The position numbers and the translations under genes are program-made. Below, in pieces: positions 1-5,337 of a stretch of DNA of 5,337 bases. The notes below the pieces were generated by a model. That model worked only from the letters and a program-made list of their open reading frames with translations, had not been told where the DNA came from and did no database searches. Location: assembly GCA_945492935.1 (NCBI GenBank), contig CALYVE010000140.1, positions 1 to 5,337 of the forward strand, written 5' to 3'. How positions within the stretch are numbered: the stretch's first letter is position 1; each line of letters begins with the position of its first letter. The DNA is from an uncultured Lachnospiraceae bacterium. Lineage in GTDB: Bacteria; Bacillota; Clostridia; Lachnospirales; Lachnospiraceae.

Positions 1-1085
1 TTAATATTATTTGTCATCTCCTCTGATAGTGATGGATTACCTTCTGTATTTACTTGTAAGCTCTGATTAAAGTTTACCTCATAAAAAATTTTCTGTCCAG
101 CCTCAGGCCTTGAATATGCAACATCTTTTACACTTCCATCCTGCTGCTTTGTATAAAGCGTACAATCAAAATAATGCTCCGGACGCAAATCTCCTCCATC
201 AAACTTCTTCTTTGCATATGTAACAGAAATGTCATCCGCCTGCTTCAATGTGTTGTATACATTCTCTCCAAAAATGATTTCGCCGGTCTCTTTTATTATG
301 TGAATGTCGTCTGCCCCTACACGATAGTAATCATCCGCCTGATTCGTCTCCATAACGGTTGTTGTAAAGCCGGATAAATCAATTGGATTTCCGTCAGCAT
401 CAACAGCCTTTAGCGCAAGCACGGTATCTCCATTGTTGTTCGTGCTATCAATTCCCTCATAAGCAAGATTGAGACGATAAACCTGCTCCGGATTCGGCTG
501 GGTATAGGTTGTCGGATCTGCAATATAATCATCAACCTTTGTATAATCAACACCATCCAGAACAACCTGCTTTGTGTCAAGTGCCTTCGCATCAAAATGC
601 TGCGTTATATCATAAGAATAAATGGATGTATCTTCTGTCTCACGAAATGCAAGGGAACGCTCCGTCTTATATCCGGAAAAAATATAACGTCCCGCATAGG
701 TTGAATTTCCCTCGCTGTAAAGCATTTCCTGTAAGGCTTTGAGCGAATCAATAATTGCACTGCGGTTTGTACTGTTAAAGGAATCTGTCGAACCCTGTAC
801 GCAGTAGCTCTGAATATCCGTCAGACGTTTTGTAATATTATCCAATGAGGTTGTTGTAATTTTGAGCCATGAATCTGCATCGGGAATGTTCTTTTTCTTG
901 TACTGCTCCAGCTGGTTAACAGTTGTGCGAAGCTTCAGCGCACGAACGGCGATAACCGGATCATCCGATGCCTGTGAAATTTTCTTTCCACTTGTCATAG
1001 TCTCTGTTGCTTTGTTAACGGCAGACATACTTTTTTGCATGTTTCGAAGAGAGTTGCCTGTTACCATCTGATTCGTAATTCTCAT
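1..1085 (-). CDS. flgL: Flagellar hook-filament junction protein FlgL (HAP3), N-terminal part, cut at left edge
   Basis: FlgL forms the second junction ring, between FlgK and the flagellin filament, and is related to flagellin. My translation from the ATG at 1083-1085 gives 361 residues with no stop before the left edge. The start is MRITNQMVTGNSLRNMQKSM. The flagellin/FlgL N-terminal motif SGKKISQASDDP lies at residues 32-43, followed by the conserved helical stretch VIAVRALKLR and a long coiled D0/D1 helix region. GRYIFSGYKT at 132-141 matches the FlgL family pattern GxYxFxGxxT that closes the first D1 helix. The rest is a Thr/Asp/Gly-rich, strand-prone central domain (about 145-361). The C-terminal flagellin-type helices are not in the window. 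B. subtilis and Salmonella FlgL are about 300-320 aa in full, so this protein is clearly longer, with an enlarged outer domain. It has two cysteines, 95 and 308. It lies 70 bp after flgK, with its own ribosome binding site. Confidence 0.93.
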   Translation of the reverse strand, partial: MRITNQMVTGNSLRNMQKSMSAVNKATETMTSGKKISQASDDPVIAVRALKLRTTVNQLEQYKKKNIPDADSWLKITTTSLDNITKRLTDIQSYCVQGSTDSFNSTNRSAIIDSLKALQEMLYSEGNSTYAGRYIFSGYKTERSLAFRETEDTSIYSYDITQHFDAKALDTKQVVLDGVDYTKVDDYIADPTTYTQPNPEQVYRLNLAYEGIDSTNNNGDTVLALKAVDADGNPIDLSGFTTTVMETNQADDYYRVGADDIHIIKETGEIIFGENVYNTLKQADDISVTYAKKKFDGGDLRPEHYFDCTLYTKQQDGSVKDVAYSRPEAGQKIFYEVNFNQSLQVNTEGNPSLSEEMTNNI

Positions 1086-1089
1086 ATCA

Positions 1090-1096
1090 TCGCCTC
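1090..1096 (-). promoter_or_regulatory. Ribosome binding site of flgL
   Basis: The minus strand reads GAGGCGA, with GAGG (1093-1096) seven bases before the flgL ATG at 1083-1085. Another ATG at 1088-1090 is only two bases from GAGG and meets TGA after one further codon, so it is not the flgL start. Confidence 0.65.
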
Positions 1097-1123
1097 GTTT
1101 CTGTAAGTTTGCTATTCGCGAAA

Positions 1124-1152
1124 ATTATCTCTTGACTTATAATGCCTGTCTC
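1124..1152 (-). promoter_or_regulatory. Possible sigma-A-type promoter ahead of flgL
   Basis: In the 70-bp spacer between the second flgK and flgL, the minus strand carries GAGACA (1147-1152, 4 of 6 to TTGACA), then exactly 17 bases, then GATAAT (1124-1129, 5 of 6 to TATAAT). It lies about 40-65 bp before the flgL start. No good sigma-28 (TAAA-N15-GCCGATAT) match is present. The spacer is AT-rich, so a chance match is quite possible. It could give flgL extra transcription beyond read-through from flgK. Confidence 0.25.
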
Positions 1153-1155
1153 TAA

Positions 1156-3024
1156 TTATAAGCCGGTTTCATTAATGAGCTTGTCATACACTTCATTCAA
1201 GACCGAAATAATCTTGGATGCCAAATTGTATAAATTCTCGAATTTAACAAGATTTGATGCTTCCTCATTCTGATCAACACTCGAAACCGATTTGCGCTGG
1301 TTATCAACCGTGTATCGAATGTCATCATGATTACTTGAAAATACCGTCATCTTGGAAATATCAACTGCCATATTCGTCGTCATCGCCTGCATAAACTGCG
1401 ATACCGTTCCCTGACTAAACATCGATGTATCCGTGAGTCCGTAAATTATTTTGTCAATAATAGGTCGCGACTCAACATCGCCCTGCTCAATATCATCCTT
1501 GTAGGAAACAACAACTTTATCTGCATCTGTCTTCCACTGTGAATTCAGTTCCCAGTTAACAGCCGTGATTCGGTAGTAGCTTGACTCCGAAGAACGAAGC
1601 ACGCCGGCACCCGCCATTGTCCCCTTTAATACATAATCATTTCCGTAAATATCTTCGGCAGTAAACATGTCGAGACCTTCCTCTCCTTTTGCATCAACAC
1701 CGGAGGTTGTAAGGTCATTCATATATTTTGAAAATTTACGTACCATTTCATTTAACTGTGCCTGATAATAAGGAATACCCTTCGTATCATTTACGGTTCC
1801 GATTGATGCCGGATGTCCGACCAAATCGTCCGGAAATGTCGCGGTAACCTTATTTCCGTCAGCCGTTTTCTGCAGCAGATTCGTGAAAATAAAATTATTG
1901 AGATTTCCGTCGGAATCGTATTCCGCCTCCCAGCCGTCATATAAATAGTCTTTCCCGTAGAGCGTAATTGTACCCTGTGTCGGAATATTCAACTTGCTGA
2001 CATGCAACGCCTCAGAAAGCGCAACCGTAATCGTCGGTGGCGTATCTGTTTTTGCAATGACATCCCCCTTGAAGTTCTCACCGTTATTGCCGTCTCTGAT
2101 ATCAAACAAACCTGCCAACGATCCTGAATTCTTAACCGCATTGAATTTTTCTCCGATGCTTCCGTCACTGTTTTCCCAATGAATATCAACAAGGCCTTCC
2201 GCATCGTTCTGGTTTAGTGCCTGGTCACGCGGAACAACCTTAAGCTGATGGTATTCCATCTCATCTACAAGAATCACATTTCCGATACGAATGGACATTG
2301 CCTCTGCGTGAGACTCCACCGCATCCTTTCCTGCACCAAACATAATGGAATGCTCTTCTACTTCTATCTCTGTGTATTTTGACAATTTGTCGATACATTC
2401 TCCTCGTTTGTCACGAAGATCATTTGCATTTGCCCCGCTGATTTCAATGCTGATAATCTGCTGCGTAAGCTCATAAATCTGCTTTGCAAGACTGTTGATA
2501 TCGCTGACAGCAAGCTCTATTTCATCGTTAATGCTCTTCTGTGTACGTTGGAAATTGTTTGACATTTCATTTACCATATCCGTGAATGAATCTGCCGTTA
2601 ACGTATACGAAATACGACTTGTATTGTCCGAAGGATTATCCGCAACCTCCTGCAAGGCATTTGAAAGTCTCGAAATCCATGCAGTATAGCCGGACTCCCC
2701 GCTAATCTCATTCATATAAGTCTGGAGCTGCGAAAGATTTTCCTTCGCAATATTGTATTTGTTGTATGTAGTATTTGATTTCCAGTATTTCGTATCGTAA
2801 TAGAAATCCCGCTGGCGCTCAACAGATGTAGCAGAGACACCTGTACCAACCATACCGTAAGAGGCTGTTACATTTAACGGATTTGACGCAGACGCCATAA
2901 TCTCCTGTCTTGAATAGCCCTTTGTGTTTACATTCGAAATATTATGCGAAGTTGTATTGAGTGCATTCTGAAAATAATTCAGTCCCGAAAGACCTGTGTT
3001 TAATCCCAAAAATGTTGATGGCAT
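1156..3024 (-). CDS. flgK: Flagellar hook-associated protein FlgK (HAP1), second diverged copy
   Basis: This 622-aa protein is a second FlgK-type hook-filament junction subunit. The rod/hook N-terminal signature is NTTSHNISNVNTKGYSRQ at residues 23-40, exactly the numbering of the first copy; 14 of residues 21-40 are identical between the two. The helical core follows (RQRD at 70-73; GANANDLRDKRGE near 198-209, close to the FlgK family pattern ANDLxDxRD), then GSLAGLFDIRD ending at D311. There is an insertion of about 100 residues rich in Thr, Gly, Asp and strand-forming stretches (about 312-415), then YYQAQLNEMVRKFSKYMNDL, which restores the family pattern. VNWEL lies at 489-493, matching VNPEL of copy one. 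The C-terminal axial helix is DQNEEASNLVKFENLYNLASKIIS, ending LINETGL. The ATG start is set by AGGAGGTG at 3031-3038; a GTG three codons earlier is inside that site. Stop is TAA. FlgN is its likely chaperone. Whether it works alongside or instead of copy one cannot be told from sequence. Confidence 0.91.
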   Translation of the reverse strand: MPSTFLGLNTGLSGLNYFQNALNTTSHNISNVNTKGYSRQEIMASASNPLNVTASYGMVGTGVSATSVERQRDFYYDTKYWKSNTTYNKYNIAKENLSQLQTYMNEISGESGYTAWISRLSNALQEVADNPSDNTSRISYTLTADSFTDMVNEMSNNFQRTQKSINDEIELAVSDINSLAKQIYELTQQIISIEISGANANDLRDKRGECIDKLSKYTEIEVEEHSIMFGAGKDAVESHAEAMSIRIGNVILVDEMEYHQLKVVPRDQALNQNDAEGLVDIHWENSDGSIGEKFNAVKNSGSLAGLFDIRDGNNGENFKGDVIAKTDTPPTITVALSEALHVSKLNIPTQGTITLYGKDYLYDGWEAEYDSDGNLNNFIFTNLLQKTADGNKVTATFPDDLVGHPASIGTVNDTKGIPYYQAQLNEMVRKFSKYMNDLTTSGVDAKGEEGLDMFTAEDIYGNDYVLKGTMAGAGVLRSSESSYYRITAVNWELNSQWKTDADKVVVSYKDDIEQGDVESRPIIDKIIYGLTDTSMFSQGTVSQFMQAMTTNMAVDISKMTVFSSNHDDIRYTVDNQRKSVSSVDQNEEASNLVKFENLYNLASKIISVLNEVYDKLINETGL

Positions 3025-3030
3025 TTGTGT

Positions 3031-3038
3031 CACCTCCT
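3031..3038 (-). promoter_or_regulatory. Strong ribosome binding site that sets the start of the second flgK
   Basis: The minus strand reads AGGAGGTG, a near-perfect anti-16S match, six bases before the ATG at 3022-3024. The in-frame GTG at 3031-3033 is the last three bases of this site itself, so it cannot be the start codon it serves. The site sits in the 16-bp gap after the first flgK stop (3041-3043), which points to translation of both genes from one mRNA. Confidence 0.9.
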
Positions 3039-3040
3039 AA

Positions 3041-4876
3041 CTATGCGCCAAGTGTCGTAACTAAATGTTCTATCATCTCTGACACGGTACTGATATATCG
3101 GCTTGCTGCATTATATGCATGCTGAAAACGAATCATATTTGATAATTCTTCATCGGACGATACACCAACAACCTGCTGTCTTGTATTCTCAATATCGAGC
3201 ACGGACTGCTGCTGTGTTTCCATCATCGCCTTAAATGTGTAACCTCGGTCACCCAAATCTTCAATCATACCCGCGTAGTAATCCTTAAAGTTACATGCGA
3301 CTAACGAATTCGGACTGACTGTAGAGAATTTTACATCCCAAAGAGAAAGCAATTGATCAGCCACCCCTTGCGCTTCCTCTCCGGATACTACGGACAAAGG
3401 AAGGAGTGAAGGATTCTTCTGTAATTCCGGATTAACCTTCATGTTTGCAATCGTGTACAGGCTAAACGGATCATCCGGATCCTCCTCATTATATACCTTA
3501 ACGGTACCTGTCTTCACTGTACCATCCGTATCTGTATAGGTTAACGTCTGTTCTGTATAGCGTGGCATATCTTTGCGTGAAAACAGTTCAACACCTGCGT
3601 ATTCATTGCCCACGCCCATTCCGATTCCGGCCTTGTCTTCATCCAGAATCCGGATTACTGTACCATTTTGCAAAGTAACTTCTTTGTTCGGGCACAAAAC
3701 ATCATTAATTCCTGTCATCATCGCATGAATCAATACGTCAAACTGTGCCATAAGATTCGTTGCTGTATACGGTTCAACATACGTATTGAAATAGTCCAAA
3801 TCCTTAACATATTGTGAAAGATCGGTTGTATACTGCGCCATTGCCGCCTGAAATTCTGCATCTGTCGCAAAATTTTCAGCAATTGGCTTTGTTGGTCGAA
3901 CCGGAACATCCGTGTAATTACTCACAAAATATCCTCTCGACATAATAATACCCTTCAACGTTCCGATGTCTGTATTTGCCTCTGTCGAAGGAATTCTTTC
4001 GATGTTAAATAACGGTGTTCCGTCGGTGCCCCATATCGGAACAACAAAGTCTGTCGCATCCTCGACAATTTTGTCGTATGCACCTGTCAAAAATGCGTCG
4101 CAGTCGGTAATCTTTTTTGTATCTAATGTATAGGTCTTTCCTTTTGTGACTAAAAGCTGACCTTCTATATAAACTTCCACGGAACCGTCCGTGTTATCTG
4201 TGATTTCTGTTTTAACTAAGCCGCTCAGCTCATCAATCGCGGCATTTCGGGCATCGCGGTAATCATTTGCATATTGAATATTCGATCCTTCTGCGGAAAT
4301 GATTCGCTCGTTCAATTCATTGATCGCTACGGCAAGATCATTTATTCTCTTTACCTGTTCCTTAATTGTCTCATTCAGATTACGCTGATAGTTAATTATG
4401 CTTGAACGAATATCCTGTGTACGCTCCAGCAAATTCTGTGCGGTTGCAACCATTGCGCTACGCGTAACTATGCTGTTTGGCTCCTTTTGTAACTCCTCCA
4501 AAGAAAGCCAGAACTTATTTATGGTTTCATTGTAACCTTCGCCCTGCAATTCGCCGAAATATGTCTCAATTTCGGAAACCGCCTCATACTGTGCCTTGTA
4601 ATAATCCAGACGACCATTCTCTGATCGATATGCAAGGTCGGCAAATGTATCGCGCACCTGCTTAACCTTCGCTGTAACAACACCCAGTCCGGCCTGATTC
4701 GTGCCATTTGCACGGTAACTGATGGTGTTGTACGTTCTGTCTGTGAGCATAACCTGTTGTCTGCTGTAACCATCTGTCTGTGTATTTGTTAAGTTGTGTG
4801 CTGTCGTGTTCAGGGCATACTGATTTGTCTGTAAACCGGTAACGCCTATCGACAGTCTTCCCATGGTACCGCTCAT
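3041..4876 (-). CDS. flgK: Flagellar hook-associated protein FlgK (HAP1), first copy
   Basis: FlgK is exported through the flagellar channel and forms the first ring of the hook-filament junction, between hook (FlgE) and FlgL. This 611-aa copy has the rod/hook N-terminal signature NTTAHNLTNTQTDGYSRQ at residues 23-40. It is followed by the FlgK-type helical core (VRD at 74-76; ISAEGSNIQYANDYRDARN around 195-215). A D2-like strand motif with VNPEL lies at 481-485. The C-terminal axial helix starts at GVSSDEE (571-577) and runs through MIRFQHAYNAASRYIST to the end. B. subtilis and Salmonella FlgK are roughly 510-550 aa, so this one is longer. Much of the extra length is an insertion of about 55-60 residues after R314. 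Three cysteines (259, 395, 528) are unusual for an axial protein. It lies between flgN and a second flgK and is presumably in one operon with them. The start ATG is supported by GGAAGG at 7 nt spacing. The family call is firm; which of the two copies is the main HAP1 is unknown. Confidence 0.93.
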   Translation of the reverse strand: MSGTMGRLSIGVTGLQTNQYALNTTAHNLTNTQTDGYSRQQVMLTDRTYNTISYRANGTNQAGLGVVTAKVKQVRDTFADLAYRSENGRLDYYKAQYEAVSEIETYFGELQGEGYNETINKFWLSLEELQKEPNSIVTRSAMVATAQNLLERTQDIRSSIINYQRNLNETIKEQVKRINDLAVAINELNERIISAEGSNIQYANDYRDARNAAIDELSGLVKTEITDNTDGSVEVYIEGQLLVTKGKTYTLDTKKITDCDAFLTGAYDKIVEDATDFVVPIWGTDGTPLFNIERIPSTEANTDIGTLKGIIMSRGYFVSNYTDVPVRPTKPIAENFATDAEFQAAMAQYTTDLSQYVKDLDYFNTYVEPYTATNLMAQFDVLIHAMMTGINDVLCPNKEVTLQNGTVIRILDEDKAGIGMGVGNEYAGVELFSRKDMPRYTEQTLTYTDTDGTVKTGTVKVYNEEDPDDPFSLYTIANMKVNPELQKNPSLLPLSVVSGEEAQGVADQLLSLWDVKFSTVSPNSLVACNFKDYYAGMIEDLGDRGYTFKAMMETQQQSVLDIENTRQQVVGVSSDEELSNMIRFQHAYNAASRYISTVSEMIEHLVTTLGA

Positions 4877-4880
4877 GTGC

Positions 4881-4890
4881 TCACCTTCCC
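4881..4890 (-). promoter_or_regulatory. Ribosome binding site of the first flgK
   Basis: The minus strand reads GGGAAGGTGA here, with GGAAGG seven bases before the ATG at 4874-4876. This favours that ATG over the in-frame ATG four codons later, which would be 19 bases from the site. The chosen start also lines up residue for residue with the start of the second FlgK. Confidence 0.7.
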
Positions 4891-4901
4891 TTAGTTCTTA
4901 C

Positions 4902-4933
4902 AACAACCGCCACAAGGTATGGCGTTGTTTTTT
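4902..4933 (+). terminator. Imperfect hairpin followed by T-run on the plus strand (possible antisense terminator)
   Basis: In the 70 bp gap between flgN and the first flgK, the plus strand reads AACAAC, a bulged C, GCCA, a 7-nt loop, TGGC, GTTGTT. That is a 10-bp stem with one bulge, at 4902-4929. It is followed by TTTT at 4930-4933, continuing two Ts in the stem. The layout is that of a weak Rho-independent terminator acting on plus-strand (antisense) transcription, because the minus-strand copy is not followed by Us. It could instead be a leader hairpin in the flgN-flgK mRNA, lying just upstream of the flgK ribosome binding site. The stem is mostly A-T, so stability is modest. Confidence 0.35.
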
Positions 4934-4946
4934 CATCTGATGCATT

Positions 4947-5337
4947 CTAGTTCTTTGTGTCAAAACTTCCTGTTGCAGGTATTGTCTCTGATCCCTGATA
5001 CCTGCCTGCCCCACGGAACATATCTCTCGTATATTCCGCCGTTTCGGGCGCACGATTTAAGTTTTGTAACAGGTTGATATTGTAGGTAATCATAGATAAT
5101 GATTCTTCAATCAAATTTTGATTATGTGCATTGACCTCTTTGAGTCTTCTTCCAATCTTTGCAAGCTTTTCATTGATTTCTGCAAGTGCATCATGAAACT
5201 CCGGTTGTCCTTCCAGAAACTCTACGATTTCGGAAACCTTAAGGTCTGTTTTGCGGTTCAATACCGAAGCAATATTTGCCATAGTCTGTCTGCGTGTATT
5301 ATCCATACCGGTAAGCGTATCAACAAATGCCTGTTCC
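4947..5337 (-). CDS. flgN: FlgN-family flagellar export chaperone, C-terminal part (N-terminus beyond right edge)
   Basis: FlgN-family proteins are small, mostly helical cytoplasmic chaperones that bind the C-terminal ends of FlgK and FlgL and pilot them to the flagellar type III export gate. Visible here are 129 residues ending in a TAG stop at 4947-4949. The frame stays open to the right edge, and the first visible residues read EQAFVDTLTG. The family is usually about 140-165 aa, so roughly 20-35 residues are probably missing. The ATG at 5304-5306 would give 119 aa but has no Shine-Dalgarno sequence in front and lies inside the open frame, so it is not the start. The visible part is rich in Glu, Lys, Leu and Asn in a long amphipathic helical pattern. 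It ends in a Gly/Thr/Ser-rich tail that looks disordered, as expected of the substrate-binding end of FlgN. Overall identity to FlgN is low across the family, so the call rests partly on the position just before flgK. It is probably co-transcribed with flgK, 70 bp downstream. Confidence 0.82.
   Translation of the reverse strand, partial: EQAFVDTLTGMDNTRRQTMANIASVLNRKTDLKVSEIVEFLEGQPEFHDALAEINEKLAKIGRRLKEVNAHNQNLIEESLSMITYNINLLQNLNRAPETAEYTRDMFRGAGRYQGSETIPATGSFDTKN

Noticed and set aside
174..742. Small overlapping open frames on both strands within flgL (67, 61 and 77 codons)
   Set aside because: All are shadows of the continuous flgL frame, which I translated without a stop from 1085 to the left edge.
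862..1071. Plus-strand open frame of 69 codons, with hydrophobic residues that could look like a membrane protein
   Set aside because: It lies fully antisense to the conserved N-terminus of FlgL, has no ribosome binding site I can see, and its composition follows from the opposite strand.
1083..1090. Two-codon frame ATG-ATA-TGA overlapping the flgL start
   Set aside because: Its ATG is only two bases from the Shine-Dalgarno core, too close for efficient initiation; most likely a chance overlap.
1132..1161. Plus-strand TTGACT with an AT-rich -10-like stretch, possible antisense promoter into flgK
   Set aside because: The best -10 match at workable spacing is only 4 of 6, and AT-rich spacers give such matches by chance. 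No plus-strand gene is present.
1989..2204. Short frames on both strands inside the second flgK
   Set aside because: They overlap the strand-rich insertion but the FlgK frame is unbroken there, and none has a plausible start signal or recognisable product.
4477..4773. Short frames of 62 and 84 codons inside the first flgK
   Set aside because: They overlap the strongly conserved FlgK N-terminal coding region, so they are out-of-frame shadows.
1156..4876. A single flgK split by a frameshift or an insertion
   Set aside because: Each gene has its own ribosome binding site, complete N-terminal rod/hook motif and complete C-terminal helix, so these are two full genes.
4881..4892. AGGGA motif by the first flgK ribosome binding site as a CsrA binding site
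   Set aside because: CsrA control of flagellar genes is known in Bacillota, but GGA occurs in nearly every Shine-Dalgarno sequence, and there is no hairpin presenting the motif in its loop.

Overview
The window is a stretch of flagellar late-assembly genes, all read on the minus strand. In transcription order (right to left) they are a partial flgN (export chaperone), a first flgK, a second and different flgK, and a partial flgL. Coding density is very high. The only gaps are 70 bp between flgN and the first flgK, 16 bp between the two flgK genes, and 70 bp between the second flgK and flgL.

The sequence suggests a motile, low-to-moderate GC member of the Bacillota, probably class Clostridia and plausibly Lachnospiraceae (Roseburia, Butyrivibrio, Agathobacter and relatives). 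The reasons are strong AGGAGGTG-type ribosome binding sites, the flgN-flgK-flgL order, and unusually long FlgK and FlgL proteins with large central domains. The family-level placement is inference, since no rRNA or other phylogenetic marker is present.

Region by region (minus strand): 5337-4947 holds the C-terminal 129 residues of a FlgN-like chaperone, whose N-terminus lies beyond the right edge. 4946-4877 is a spacer with an imperfect hairpin that, on the plus strand, is followed by a T-run. 4876-3041 is the first FlgK (611 aa). 3024-1156 is the second FlgK (622 aa), best started at an ATG placed by a strong Shine-Dalgarno sequence. 1155-1086 is a spacer with a weak sigma-A-like promoter candidate. 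1085-1 is FlgL, open at the left edge after 361 residues.

Together these genes build the hook-filament junction. FlgN keeps FlgK and FlgL soluble and delivers them to the type III flagellar export apparatus. FlgK and FlgL then form the adaptor zones between hook and flagellin filament. The main oddity is the tandem pair of diverged flgK genes. The two proteins are colinear at their N- and C-terminal axial regions but carry different insertions at what looks like the same point in the middle. No mobile element, CRISPR array, RNA gene or unfamiliar defence-type system was seen. This is ordinary core motility DNA with one interesting duplication.
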